Assembly: GCA_910587395.1 (NCBI GenBank)
Contig: CAJULJ010000007.1
Coordinates: forward strand, 15,691 to 79,690
DNA from: an uncultured Oscillospiraceae bacterium
GTDB lineage: Bacteria; Bacillota; Clostridia; Oscillospirales; Oscillospiraceae
DNA: 64,000 bases
Reading direction: 5' to 3'
The notes under the pieces were generated by a model. The model saw only the letters and a list, made by a program, of their open reading frames with translations. It was not told the origin of the DNA and searched no databases. Position 1 is the first letter of the stretch. The number at the start of each line of letters is the position of its first letter. The position numbers were made by a program, and so were the translations under genes. Shown here in pieces: positions 34,192 to 42,842 of this stretch.

Positions 34192-34773
34192 ATGAGTTTG
34201 GTTCCATACGTAGTAGAGCAGACCAGCCGCGGTGAGCGGTCCTATGACATTTTCTCCCGGCTGCTCAACGACCGCATCGTCTTTTTGGGCGAGGAGGTCA
34301 ACGCCACCACCGCGTCTCTGGTGGTGGCTCAGTTGCTCTACCTGGAGGCCCAGGACCCGGACAAGGACATCCAGTTCTATATCAACAGCCCCGGCGGTTC
34401 TGTCACCGACGGCATGGCGATTTACGACACCATGCAGTACATCAAGTGTGATGTGTCCACCGTCTGCGTAGGTATGGCCGCGTCTATGGGCGCGTTCCTG
34501 CTGTCCTCCGGCACGAAGGGTAAGCGTATTGCTCTGCCCAACGCCGAGATCATGATCCATCAGCCCTCTGCGGGCACCCAGGGCCAGATCACCGATATGG
34601 CCATCCACTTGAAGCGGCTGGAGATTATCAAGAAGCGGATGAATGTCATCCTGGCTGATAACTGCGGCCGGAGTGTGGAGGAGGTCACCGCCGACTGCGA
34701 ACGGGACAACTTCATGACTGCTGACGAGGCCAAGGAGTACGGTCTTGTTGATAAGATTATCTACAATCACTGA
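34192..34773 (+). CDS. clpP: ATP-dependent Clp protease proteolytic subunit
   Basis: A serine protease that forms the 14-mer degradation chamber. The 193 residues show INSPGGSVTDGMAIYDTMQY, the catalytic Ser in GMAASMGAFLL, His in PNAEIMIHQPSAG, and the Asp in the C-terminal third. The start at 34192 follows AAAGGAGAAG; an upstream in-frame ATG at 34120 would add 24 unconserved residues. It sits between tig and clpX. Confidence 0.97.
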   Translation: MSLVPYVVEQTSRGERSYDIFSRLLNDRIVFLGEEVNATTASLVVAQLLYLEAQDPDKDIQFYINSPGGSVTDGMAIYDTMQYIKCDVSTVCVGMAASMGAFLLSSGTKGKRIALPNAEIMIHQPSAGTQGQITDMAIHLKRLEIIKKRMNVILADNCGRSVEEVTADCERDNFMTADEAKEYGLVDKIIYNH

Positions 34774-34778
34774 TTCAG

Positions 34779-34814
34779 ACCAAAGAGCGGAGGCTACCGT
34801 CTCCGCTCTTTGGT
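34779..34814. repeat. Perfect 14-bp hairpin between clpP and clpX
   Basis: ACCAAAGAGCGGAG (34779-34792) and its exact complement (34801-34814), 8-nt loop. No T run follows, so it is more likely an mRNA-stabilising or processing hairpin than a full terminator. Confidence 0.65.
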
Positions 34815-34839
34815 GCTCTCCTGAAAGGAAGACCAGAAT

Positions 34840-36153
34840 ATGGCAAGAGACGACTACAAATCGGTGCGCTGTTCCTTTTGCGGCAAGCATCAGGAGCAGG
34901 TGGAGCGGATCATTGCCGGTCCCGGCGCGTATATCTGTAACGAGTGTGTTCATCTGTGCATGAGCATTCTTGGGGATGAGCACGACGAGGCCCCCGTTGC
35001 GCCAGATATTCCCGACGTCATTCCCACCCCCAAAGAGATGGTGGCTGTGCTGGATGAATATATCATTGGCCAGGACAACGCCAAGATTGCCCTGTCGGTG
35101 GCGGTGTATAACCACTATAAGCGGATCTATTTCGGCGGTGGGGACAATGTGGAACTGCAAAAGAGCAACATCCTCATGGTGGGGCCCACCGGTTGCGGCA
35201 AAACGCTATTTGCCCAAACCCTGGCCCGCATTTTAAAGGTGCCCTTTGCTATCGCTGACGCCACTACCCTCACTGAGGCAGGCTATGTGGGCGACGACGT
35301 GGAAAACATCCTGCTTCGTTTGGTCCAGGCCGCCGATTATGATATTGAGCTGGCTCAGCGGGGTATTATCTATGTGGATGAGATCGACAAAATTGCCCGT
35401 AAGAGTGAGAACACATCCATCACCCGGGACGTGTCCGGAGAGGGTGTGCAGCAGGCGTTGCTGAAAATTTTGGAGGGCACCGTAGCCAATGTGCCGCCCC
35501 AGGGCGGGCGCAAGCATCCCCACCAGGAATTTTTGCAGATCGACACCAAAAACATCCTGTTCATCTGCGGCGGAGCTTTTGACGGACTGGATAAGATCAT
35601 TGAGCGCCGTTTGGATCAGAAAACCATCGGCTTTGGATCCGATGTCAAGACTGCGGCGGAGCGAAAAAGGGAGGACGTGCTCAAAAATGTCCAACCCCAC
35701 GATTTGCTGAAGTTCGGCATCATTCCGGAGCTGGTTGGCCGTCTGCCCATCATTACCAGCCTGAAGGCGCTGGACCGGGAGCAGCTGGTGCGTATTCTCA
35801 CCGAGCCGAAAAATGCTTTGGTGAAGCAGTACAAATGCCTGATGGATTACGACAATGTGGAGCTGGAGTTTACGCCTGAGGCGCTGGACGCCGCCGCTGA
35901 TAAGGCGCTGGAGCGCAAAATCGGCGCTCGTGGTCTGCGTGCAGTGCTGGAGGAGGTTATGACCCCAGTAATGTACGATGCGCCATCTGACCAGAGCATT
36001 GCCAAGGTAACTATTACGGCGGAGGCCATCTGCGGCAAGAGTGAAGCGGACATCCAGCGGCAGGAGGGGCGCCCCGCGCGGCCCAGGCTGGGCGCTGCGG
36101 CACTGCGCGCGGAAAAAGGTGGGCAGGCTTCCCCCAGAGGAAACGTGTCCTGA
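34840..36153 (+). CDS. clpX: ATP-dependent Clp protease ATP-binding subunit ClpX
   Basis: An AAA+ unfoldase that feeds ClpP. The N-terminal C4 zinc domain is CSFCGKHQEQVERIIAGPGA followed by YICNECVHLC. Walker A is GPTGCGKTLFAQTLA, Walker B IIYVDEIDKIAR, and the ClpP-binding loop region is FIIPELVGRLPII-like (FGIIPELVGRLP). The C-terminus runs about 30 residues beyond the usual end with a basic, Gly/Ala/Arg-rich tail. 437 residues. Confidence 0.97.
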   Translation: MARDDYKSVRCSFCGKHQEQVERIIAGPGAYICNECVHLCMSILGDEHDEAPVAPDIPDVIPTPKEMVAVLDEYIIGQDNAKIALSVAVYNHYKRIYFGGGDNVELQKSNILMVGPTGCGKTLFAQTLARILKVPFAIADATTLTEAGYVGDDVENILLRLVQAADYDIELAQRGIIYVDEIDKIARKSENTSITRDVSGEGVQQALLKILEGTVANVPPQGGRKHPHQEFLQIDTKNILFICGGAFDGLDKIIERRLDQKTIGFGSDVKTAAERKREDVLKNVQPHDLLKFGIIPELVGRLPIITSLKALDREQLVRILTEPKNALVKQYKCLMDYDNVELEFTPEALDAAADKALERKIGARGLRAVLEEVMTPVMYDAPSDQSIAKVTITAEAICGKSEADIQRQEGRPARPRLGAAALRAEKGGQASPRGNVS

Positions 36154-36219
36154 GATTAAACGTGTCGGAGGGGTGGGCGGCAGCCTGCCCCTCTTTTGAG
36201 TAGGAAAGGAGTGCTCCTG

Positions 36220-38640
36220 ATGACGGATAAGCAAACAGCGGAACCGACAGTGGTGACCATCCCGGTCCTGGCACTGCGGGGATTGACAGTGTTCCCTCAG
36301 CTGATGCTCCACTTTGACGTGGGCCGTGCCGCTTCGATCCAGGCATTGGAGGAAGCGATGGGGGAGAAACGGGAAATATTTCTGGTGACCCAGCGAGATC
36401 TTACAGTGGAAAACCCTGACCAGGGAGATTTGTATGCTATCGGTACTGTGGCCGACGTGAAACAGATTCTGCGTCTGCCGGAGAACGGCGTCCGGGTGAT
36501 GGTAGAGGGGCGCAGTCGCGGCCGCCTGCTGCGCCTGGTGGAGACGCAGCCGTATATCACCGCTGAGGTGGAGTACCTGATGGAGCCTGCCTCGGCGAAA
36601 GGAAATTCTCCCCGGATCGAGGCGGCTATCCGGCAGATCTATAACCAGATGGAGCGGTATACTGAGCTTTCCGACCGGGTCACCCCGGAAATCTATTTGA
36701 AGCTCCTTGCCAGCGACGATCCTGGCTATATTGCCGACTATGCGGCCCAGAATCTGCCGCTGCGGTTTGAGGACAAGCAGGCTGTTCTTGAGGAGCTGCG
36801 CCCTGCCCGGCGTTTGGACCGGCTGTGCCGCATTTTGAGCAGAGAAGTGGAGATCTTAGAGGTAGAGAGTGAATTGGCTGTCAAGATCCATGAGCAAGTG
36901 GCCGCCAGCCAGCGGGATTATTTTCTGCGGGAACAGCTTCGGGTCATCCAGCGGGAGCTGGGGGACAGTGAGGAGGACGATGAGATCGCCGACTACCGCC
37001 GCCGCATTACAGAGGCAAAGCTACCGGCGGAGGTGAGTGAGAAGCTGCTTAAAGAGGTGAAGCACCTGGAAAAGCAGCCTTACAGCTCGTCAGAGGCGGC
37101 GGTGATTCGAACCTACTTGGACACCTGCTTGGAGCTGCCCTGGCAGGTCAAAACCCGGGAGCGGGTAAGCGTAGCGGCAGTGTCCAAGGTGTTGGAGGCC
37201 GATCATTACGGCTTGGAAAAGGTGAAGGAGCGCATTCTGGAATTTGTGGCGGTAAAGCAGCTGGCCCCAGAGCTGAAAGGACAGATCATCTGCTTGGTAG
37301 GTCCACCGGGAGTGGGCAAGACCTCTATTGCCATGAGTGTGGCAAGGGCTATGAACCGCAAGCTGGCCCGAATCTCTCTGGGAGGCATTCGGGACGAGGC
37401 TGACATCCGGGGCCACCGCAAAACCTATGTGGGGTCCATGCCTGGGCGCATCATCGCCGGGATCAAGCAGGCGGGAAGTGCCAATCCGGTGCTGCTGCTG
37501 GACGAGATTGACAAGGTGGGAAGCGACCACCGCGGGGATCCTGCGGCGGCTCTTCTGGAGGTGCTGGACGGGGAGCAGAACAGCGCTTTCCGGGATCATT
37601 ATCTGGAGCTTCCCTTTGACCTTTCCGATGTGATGTTCATTACCACTGCCAACACCACCGACACCATACCCAAACCCTTGCTGGACCGTATGGAGGTCAT
37701 TGAGCTGCCCAGCTATACGGATAAGGAGAAGCTTCAAATCGCCAAGCGTCATCTGCTGCCTCGGGAATTGAAAAGGCATGGACTTACCCGGACAGATATG
37801 AAGATCAATGACAAGGGGCTGGAGCTGCTCATCGCCGGGTACACCAAAGAGTCTGGTGTGCGGCTGCTGGAGCGCAAGCTGGCTGCTCTGTGCCGGAAAA
37901 GTGCGGCGCAAGTTGCAAAAAATAATGTAAAGCAGATTTGCATTACAGAAAAGAATTTGCAGGACTTTCTTGGCCATCGACGTTATCTGGACGATATGAC
38001 CTCCCGAGAGCCACTGGTGGGTGTGGTGAACGGCTTGGCTTGGACCTCTGTGGGTGGTGAGATCCTGGAGGTAGAGGTCAATGTGGTGCCTGGGTCAGGA
38101 AAGGTGTCCCTCACCGGCAATCTGGGTGACGTGATGAAGGAATCTGCCAAAGCTGCGTTGTCCTATGTGCGCAGCCGGACCACACAGTTGGGGGTGGACC
38201 CGGATTTCCACAGCACAAAGGATATTCACGTCCATTTCCCGGAGGGAGCGGTGCCAAAGGATGGTCCCTCGGCTGGTATTGCCATTACTACGGCCATGGT
38301 GTCTGCTCTTACAGGTATTCCGGTGAGGAGGGATGTGGCCATGACTGGAGAAGTCACGCTCCGAGGCAGGGTGCTGGCCATTGGCGGCCTGAGGGAAAAG
38401 ACCATGGGTGCTCTGCGTGGCGGGGTGACCACGGTGATAATTCCGGCAGACAATGCAAAAGATTTGGGGGACATCGATCAGACCGTGCGGGCGGCGCTTG
38501 CTTTTGTGCCGGTAAGTCAGGTGGATGAGGTGTTGGCCCAGGCGCTGGTGAACCGTCTGCCCGTTCAGGCAGTCAGCACCTCCAGGCAAACACCGGAGGC
38601 TCCACGGACTGCGGGACACGCCGTCAATTTGCGCCAATAA
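36220..38640 (+). CDS. lon: ATP-dependent Lon protease
   Basis: A soluble AAA+ serine protease, 806 residues. The N-terminal substrate domain begins TIPVLALRGLTVFPQLMLHF. Walker A is LVGPPGVGKTSIAMSVA, Walker B PVLLLDEIDKVG, and the Ser-Lys dyad lies in FPEGAVPKDGPSAGIAIT and GLREKTMGALRGG. The ATG at 36220 has AAAGGAG seven bases upstream; a TTG at 36196 would add eight residues. It continues the tig-clpP-clpX operon and is followed by engB, a common Firmicute order. Confidence 0.97.
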   Translation: MTDKQTAEPTVVTIPVLALRGLTVFPQLMLHFDVGRAASIQALEEAMGEKREIFLVTQRDLTVENPDQGDLYAIGTVADVKQILRLPENGVRVMVEGRSRGRLLRLVETQPYITAEVEYLMEPASAKGNSPRIEAAIRQIYNQMERYTELSDRVTPEIYLKLLASDDPGYIADYAAQNLPLRFEDKQAVLEELRPARRLDRLCRILSREVEILEVESELAVKIHEQVAASQRDYFLREQLRVIQRELGDSEEDDEIADYRRRITEAKLPAEVSEKLLKEVKHLEKQPYSSSEAAVIRTYLDTCLELPWQVKTRERVSVAAVSKVLEADHYGLEKVKERILEFVAVKQLAPELKGQIICLVGPPGVGKTSIAMSVARAMNRKLARISLGGIRDEADIRGHRKTYVGSMPGRIIAGIKQAGSANPVLLLDEIDKVGSDHRGDPAAALLEVLDGEQNSAFRDHYLELPFDLSDVMFITTANTTDTIPKPLLDRMEVIELPSYTDKEKLQIAKRHLLPRELKRHGLTRTDMKINDKGLELLIAGYTKESGVRLLERKLAALCRKSAAQVAKNNVKQICITEKNLQDFLGHRRYLDDMTSREPLVGVVNGLAWTSVGGEILEVEVNVVPGSGKVSLTGNLGDVMKESAKAALSYVRSRTTQLGVDPDFHSTKDIHVHFPEGAVPKDGPSAGIAITTAMVSALTGIPVRRDVAMTGEVTLRGRVLAIGGLREKTMGALRGGVTTVIIPADNAKDLGDIDQTVRAALAFVPVSQVDEVLAQALVNRLPVQAVSTSRQTPEAPRTAGHAVNLRQ

Positions 38641-38650
38641 GGAGATTGCC

Positions 38651-39250
38651 ATGACTGTCAACTGGAATATGGCACAATTCATCCGCTCTGCGGCAAAACC
38701 AGCGGATTTTCCCCGGGATGGGCTTCCGCAGGTGGTGTTTGCCGGACGGTCCAATGTGGGAAAATCATCGGTGATCAACCGCCTGCTCAACCGTAAAAAT
38801 TTTGCACGGGTGGGATCGGCGCCGGGTAAAACGACCCATATCAATTATTTTTTGATTGATCAGAAGCTTTACCTGGTGGATTTGCCCGGTTATGGGTATG
38901 CTAAAGTGTCCAAACAGGAGCGTGACCGCTGGGGGAAGCTCATTGAGGCATGGTTTGCGGACACTCAGCGAATGGCCTTGGGAATGCTCATCGTGGATGC
39001 CCGGCATAAACCCACGGCGGATGACTGTACCATGGCCCAAGTCTTTTTGTGTTCAGGTAAACCGTTTATTGTGGTGGCAAATAAGCTTGACAAGTTGAAA
39101 AAAAGTGAAATTGAGGGTAATACACAGCTGATCCGAGACACCTTGGCGTTGTCCGACAGAGTTCCGCTTATCCTGTTTTCTGCGGAAAAGGGAAATGGAA
39201 AAGGTGAGCTTTTAGGACAGATTTTAGACCATTTGGAGGAGAATCTATGA
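38651..39250 (+). CDS. engB: Ribosome biogenesis GTP-binding protein YsxC/EngB
   Basis: An essential GTPase for 50S assembly. P-loop VFAGRSNVGKSSVINRLLNR near residues 28-47, G3 LVDLPGYGYAKVSKQERDRW, G4 VANKLDKLK. The 199 residues are normal. It follows lon by 10 bp and overlaps the next gene by 4 bp. Confidence 0.97.
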   Translation: MTVNWNMAQFIRSAAKPADFPRDGLPQVVFAGRSNVGKSSVINRLLNRKNFARVGSAPGKTTHINYFLIDQKLYLVDLPGYGYAKVSKQERDRWGKLIEAWFADTQRMALGMLIVDARHKPTADDCTMAQVFLCSGKPFIVVANKLDKLKKSEIEGNTQLIRDTLALSDRVPLILFSAEKGNGKGELLGQILDHLEENL

Positions 39251-39999
39251 AATATGTGCGTATTGACCAGACGGGCGGGCCTTGCTGGGGTGTGGTCAAG
39301 GGAGACGAGGTACTCACTTTGCGCAAACCTCCCTACGAGGACTTGGATTACGACGGTGGAAAACTGCCTTTAAGCCAGTGCAAGCTTTTGGCGCCCTGTG
39401 AACCAACGAAGATCGTTTGTGTAGGAAAGAATTATGTCGAACATGCCAAGGAAATGGGGGCAGAACCGCCTGGATTTCCTGTGCTTTTTATGAAAGGATT
39501 CAATGCCCTCAATCGTCCTGATGGAGCGGTCCATGCCCCTGAGTTTGTGGAGCGGCTGGACTATGAAGGAGAGCTTGCGGTTGTCATTCGGCGCCGCGCA
39601 AAGGACGTAAAGGAAAAAGACTATGCAGATTATGTGTTGGGCTACACCTGTTTGAATGATATTACCGCTCGGGATGTTCAAAGGCATGACGGTCAATGGA
39701 CCCGAGGCAAGTCTATGGACGGCTTTTGTCCTGTGGGACCCTGGGTGACGGATGAGGTGGACTCTGCTGCGCTAAAGCTGGTTACCCGTCTGAATGGAAA
39801 AATTGTACAGCAGGGGAATACGGAGGATTTTATTACTCCCATTCCACAGATTTTTGAGTTTATTACCGCGTCTATGACGCTGGAGCCAGGAGACGTGATC
39901 GCTACGGGCACACCGGAGGGAATCGGGCCTATGATTCCTGGCGATGTGGTTGAGGTCGATATTGAGGGCATCGGAGTGCTGAAAACACAGGTGATCTGA
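39247..39999 (+). CDS. Fumarylacetoacetate hydrolase family protein
   Basis: A 250-residue FAH-fold protein. The core VCVGKNYVEHAKEMG, the metal ligands in YEGELAVVIRRRAKDV and the signature YTCLNDITARDVQ, GKSMDGFCPVGPWV and VIATGTPEGIGPM are present. This branch includes acylpyruvase, oxaloacetate tautomerase and related activities, and the substrate is not deducible here. It starts within the end of engB (ATGA) and closes the operon. Confidence 0.92.
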   Translation: MKYVRIDQTGGPCWGVVKGDEVLTLRKPPYEDLDYDGGKLPLSQCKLLAPCEPTKIVCVGKNYVEHAKEMGAEPPGFPVLFMKGFNALNRPDGAVHAPEFVERLDYEGELAVVIRRRAKDVKEKDYADYVLGYTCLNDITARDVQRHDGQWTRGKSMDGFCPVGPWVTDEVDSAALKLVTRLNGKIVQQGNTEDFITPIPQIFEFITASMTLEPGDVIATGTPEGIGPMIPGDVVEVDIEGIGVLKTQVI

Positions 40000-40058
40000 G
40001 ATTTTCATGACAGCTTGAAATATTTATCGTGTTTTTCAGAAAATTTTCACAAAAAGGG

Positions 40059-40086
40059 TTGACAAATGCCGCTATTCTGGTATAAT
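40059..40086 (+). promoter_or_regulatory. Promoter of tRNA-Gln
   Basis: TTGACA (40059-40064), 16 bp, TATAAT (40081-40086), ending 30 bp before the tRNA. Confidence 0.8.
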
Positions 40087-40116
40087 AACCTACGTCGCTT
40101 GAGAGAGCGAGAAGAT

Positions 40117-40190
40117 AGCGGATTAGTGTAATGGTAGCACACCAGACTCTGACTCTGTTTGTGAGGGTTCGAATCCTTCATCCGCTGCCA
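40117..40190 (+). tRNA. tRNA-Gln (anticodon CTG)
   Basis: The acceptor stem pairs AGCGGAT with ATCCGCT, D arm AGTGTAATGGTAGCA, anticodon loop CTCTGAC between CAGA and TCTG, T arm GGTTCGAATCC, and CCA is encoded. Positions 34-36 read CTG (codon CAG). Mobile-element debris begins right after its terminator. Confidence 0.94.
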
Positions 40191-40193
40191 CTG

Positions 40194-40228
40194 AACCCCT
40201 TGGAGCTGCATAGTTCCAAGGGGTTTTT
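40194..40228 (+). terminator. Terminator of tRNA-Gln
   Basis: AACCCCTTGGA (40194-40204) pairs with TCCAAGGGGTT (40215-40225), followed by TTT. Confidence 0.85.
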
Positions 40229-40233
40229 CATAT

Positions 40234-40488
40234 TTATTTTACCCTTATGCTGACCCTTACCTGATTGAAACTGCTCCCCAAGTCAAGGACAAAATAAGTT
40301 GGCTCATCAAGGGAAGCAGGGGTAGATTCTGATGGTGAGATGGGCAAAGTCTCATTGGGGGACAGCTTGGCCTCGACAGATATATGTTTGAAGTGCTTTC
40401 CTGTAATAAGTTTTTGAGGGATACGATAAAATGAAAATTGAGTGCTTTCATCACCATAATAATAGTCGAAAAATGTTTCAGGGGCCAT
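40234..40488 (-). pseudogene. Truncated RepA-like replication initiator (N-terminal fragment)
   Basis: The first 42 codons (MAPETFFDYYYGDESTQFSF, then YRIPQKLITGKHFKHISVEA and KL) match the start of the RepA N-terminal domain proteins carried by clostridial plasmids and conjugative elements. After that the frame changes to unrelated, low-complexity residues rich in S, P and E and ends beside the tRNA terminator. GGAGGG seven bases upstream of the ATG shows that the original start is intact. A hairpin terminator lies immediately upstream on the same strand. This is a fragment left by a deletion or rearrangement. Confidence 0.65.
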
Positions 40489-40506
40489 ATTCAGGCCCTC
40501 CTTTCA

Positions 40507-40541
40507 AATATAAAAAGGGCGTCCCGCTTGGAACGCCCTTT
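40507..40541 (-). terminator. Minus-strand terminator upstream of the RepA fragment
   Basis: AAAGGGCGT (40514-40522) and ACGCCCTTT (40533-40541) form the stem; TTTTTATATT follows on the minus strand. Confidence 0.7.
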
Positions 40542-40799
40542 GGCTTGGCTTTCGCCTAAATTGTTATCTTTTCTGCGTTATTTTCATATTTGGTATTGCA
40601 AACGCAGGGAAACATACCAACAAACATAGGTTTCTGATGCGTTGATATAGACGGCGTGTCATAGGAGGTCACAGGTAAATTTTCTGACCACCATGTATCA
40701 CCATTTCCCTGTATTCTAATTTTTTCGCTAAATTTGTACCCATTTCTCTACGATTTTTTTATCATAGAACCGTACCGCTTGCTACACCAAAGACACAAA
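40542..40799. other. AT-rich non-coding stretch in the mobile-element relic
   Basis: No gene with a ribosome site was seen. Base composition is clearly more AT-rich than the flanking core genes, in keeping with imported DNA. Confidence 0.4.
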
Positions 40800-41340
40800 C
40801 AAAAAGGTGCGGGCATCAAACGGGCGCGGGGACAGTCGGTATTTGGAACATATGGACTATTGTTGGTATACGGTGAACTTCAAAAGCTACTCCAAATCCC
40901 ATAAGCTGAAAAAGCGGATTCCAACCACAAAGGAACAGCAGTCAATTTTCTATAATGCCCATGAACCGATTGTAGAGGCGCTGTTTTTGAGCGGGTGCAG
41001 GAACTTCGGGCAAACAAACGCAGCCCCATAAAAGCGGAAAGACAGGGCTTGTTCTCTGGCTTGGTGTACTGTGCTGACTGTGGGAGCAAGTTACACTTTG
41101 CCACCTGCAAGAGTTTAACGGTTCACAAGACCATTACCGCTGTGCAACGTACAAGAGCAATACGGGAAGCTGTACGGCTCACTTTATCCGCGAGGAAGTA
41201 TTGAAGCAGATAGTATAGGGCAGGATATTTGATGTGACCGCGCTTTTCTTTGATGACATCATGGCTTTTAAGGAAATGAATATATGTACAACGCTCCGCT
41301 GAAACGGATAAGGAAATGAAACGCCGGAAGCGGGTACCGA
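40800..41340 (+). pseudogene. Large serine recombinase (TnpX-like) remnant, several frameshifts
   Basis: Pieces in different frames line up with the middle of a TnpX-type transposon recombinase: WYTVNFKSYSKSHKLKKRIP and NAHEPIVEALF (from about 40862), then ERVQELRANKRS, RQGLFSGLVYCADCGSKLHF with the zinc-ribbon cysteines, then (frame change) QEFNGSQDHYRCATYKSNTG and TAHFIREEVLKQIV, then IFDVTALFFDDIMAFKE, then QRSAETDKEMKRRKR. The catalytic N-terminus and the far C-terminus are missing. At least four frame changes and stops make it non-functional. Confidence 0.8.
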
Positions 41341-41467
41341 AAGTGGAATCTGAAACCACATGTTTACGCTTAGAGGGAAGTAAGTTTCGATTAGGCGGTA
41401 TAGGCCCGATTACAGGGGCTGTACCGTCTCTTTGAGTTCCTATGCGCCTTGCCGTTTGGATTGCGTG

Positions 41468-41488
41468 TTAGAACCTGTTTAGTATCTA
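41468..41488. repeat. Left inverted repeat of the IS5-family element
   Basis: It begins TTAGAACCTGTTTAGTATCT and is the exact reverse complement of 42326-42346. Confidence 0.9.
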
Positions 41489-41538
41489 GCCAACCATCCC
41501 GTCCAGTGATAGAATAGAGGGGACGAGGGGGGAGACAG

Positions 41539-41940
41539 GTGAGGAAAAGCTATCCAAGCGACATCAGTCGGGAACAATTTGAAGAAATACGTGAGGAATT
41601 ATCCAAAGTCAAAAAGATAACGCATCCCAGAAGTTACGACCTGTATGACATATTTTGTGCAATTTTGTATCTGCTGAAAGAAGGATGCACATGGCGAGGC
41701 ATCCCGCATGATTTCCCTAAATGGCAAAATGTGCGGTATCATTACGACATATGGTCAAATCCAGATGAAAATGGGATCAGTGTTCTTGACAGGGTTTTAC
41801 GCAAACTGGTGGAAGCAGAGCGGGAAAAAAACGGACGCAAGGCACAAACAACAATGATAATTGTCGATTCCAAAAGCATCCAAAATGCTGATACCGCAGA
41901 AGAAAAGGGTTATGATGCGGGGAAAAAGTATCTGGGATAA
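41539..41940 (+). CDS. IS5-family transposase, upstream frame (OrfA)
   Basis: 133 residues with the DUF4096-type N-terminal domain: YDIFCAILYLLKEGCTWRGI, PHDFPKWQNVRYHYDIWS, and then the start of the DDE domain (IIVDSKSIQNADTAEEKGYD). The frame ends at TAA 41938-41940. At GGGGAAAAAG (41919-41928) a -1 slip after the first AAA gives D-A-G-K-K-V-S-G-I-K-L-H, which joins the second frame exactly. A full transposase could therefore be made by frameshifting. Confidence 0.88.
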   Translation: MRKSYPSDISREQFEEIREELSKVKKITHPRSYDLYDIFCAILYLLKEGCTWRGIPHDFPKWQNVRYHYDIWSNPDENGISVLDRVLRKLVEAEREKNGRKAQTTMIIVDSKSIQNADTAEEKGYDAGKKYLG

Positions 41941-42335
41941 AACTACATATTGGCGTAGACATTTTGGGGCTGCCCCACGCAATTATGGTGACGACTGCCA
42001 ATGTAACAGGTCGAACCGGCGCAATTGATATGGTTGATTATTATTGTGATGTAACCGATCATCTGTCTGCGCTCAAAAAGATTATGGCAGATGGAGGCTA
42101 CACCGGAGAAACGTTTGCAAACACAATCAAGGCTCTTTCTGGTGCGGAGGTTGAGGTCGTTAAGCGCAACGAGCTCCATACATTTGCTGTCCTGTCAAAA
42201 CGCTGGTTTGTGGAGCGCTCTTTTGCCTGGCTCGACAAATGTCGGAGACTCTGGAAAAACTGCGAACGCAAATTACAGAACTCTTTTCAAATGTTTTCTC
42301 TTGCCTTTATTCGTCTGCTTTTAAATAGATACTAA
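41925..42335 (+). CDS. IS5-family transposase, downstream frame (OrfB)
   Basis: The -1 frame continues VSGIKLHIGVDILGLPHAIM, TGAIDMVDYY, the DDE Asp region KKIMADGGYTGETF and the Glu region RWFVERSFAWLDKCRRLW, ending in FQMFSLAFIRLLLNRY just before the right inverted repeat. An ATG at 41985 or a start near 41964 could also begin it alone, but the good DDE alignment across the slip site favours a fusion product. The coordinate given begins near the slip site. Confidence 0.8.
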   Translation, partial: KVSGIKLHIGVDILGLPHAIMVTTANVTGRTGAIDMVDYYCDVTDHLSALKKIMADGGYTGETFANTIKALSGAEVEVVKRNELHTFAVLSKRWFVERSFAWLDKCRRLWKNCERKLQNSFQMFSLAFIRLLLNRY

Positions 42336-42346
42336 ACAGGTTCTAA
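42326..42346. repeat. Right inverted repeat of the IS5-family element
   Basis: Exact reverse complement of 41468-41488; it begins TAGATACTAAACAGGTTCTA. Confidence 0.9.
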
Positions 42347-42507
42347 GAAAGGAAATTGATTTTCCCCACAAAGTTGAAAACAATAGCTGTTTCATATTTA
42401 AATAATCTTTGCTGAATTCAACTGCATCCAAAACAGCATGGAGGAGTGATTGCATTGGCACGAATCTTTGCTTTCCATTGAAAATTTGTGAAATCTTCTG
42501 TAAACAC

Positions 42508-42536
42508 TTGCAAACTGCCACCATATTGGGTATACT
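42508..42536 (+). promoter_or_regulatory. Promoter of the DUF1858 gene
   Basis: TTGCAA (42508-42513), 17 bp, TATACT (42531-42536), 40 bp before the start codon. Confidence 0.7.
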
Positions 42537-42575
42537 ATATCTGTTCGACAAAAACTGCAAGGAGGTTATCCCGAC

Positions 42576-42773
42576 ATGGCTCAGATTACCAAGGATACCA
42601 TTATCGGCGATATTCTGGACATCGCACCCGACACCGCTCCCATTTTTCTGTCCATCGGCATGCACTGCCTGGGCTGCCCGTCCTCCCGCGGGGAGACTGT
42701 GGAACAGGCCTGCATGGTCCACGGCGTGGATGTGGACGCTCTGCTGGACAAGCTGAACGGCTCCATCGCCTGA
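42576..42773 (+). CDS. DUF1858 domain protein
   Basis: A 65-residue protein that is a single DUF1858 domain, a fold also found attached to hybrid-cluster and other redox proteins. MAQITKDTIIGDILDIAPDT and the Cys pair in GMHCLGCPSSRGET, with a likely redox disulfide or metal site, are the family pattern. CAAGGAGGT precedes the ATG. It has its own promoter and terminator. Function is unknown beyond a proposed redox role. Confidence 0.9.
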   Translation: MAQITKDTIIGDILDIAPDTAPIFLSIGMHCLGCPSSRGETVEQACMVHGVDVDALLDKLNGSIA

Positions 42774-42785
42774 GCGGCATCTTCT

Positions 42786-42812
42786 GAAAAGAGCGGAAGT
42801 TCCGCTCTTTTC
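42786..42812 (+). terminator. Terminator after the DUF1858 gene
   Basis: GAAAAGAGCGGAA (42786-42798) and TTCCGCTCTTTTC (42800-42812) are perfect 13-bp arms around one base, with T-rich sequence at the end. Confidence 0.8.
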
Positions 42813-42842
42813 GTTTATTCTGAACGAAACAGGGGAGAGGAT

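Larger units (their letters stand above)
41468..42346 (+). mobile_element. IS5-family insertion sequence (two-frame transposase)
   Basis: A compact element of about 875 bp bounded by perfect 21-bp inverted repeats, 41468-41488 and 42326-42346. If the outer TA on each side is a 2-bp target duplication, the element itself is 41471-42343. It carries an IS427-like transposase split over two frames. It landed in the relic between the serine recombinase remnant and the DUF1858 gene. Confidence 0.9.

Noticed and set aside
40117..42350. tRNA-Gln 3' end as an attachment site with a downstream duplicate
   Set aside because: I found no second copy of the tRNA 3' sequence in the following 2.5 kb, so site-specific integration into this tRNA is not shown.
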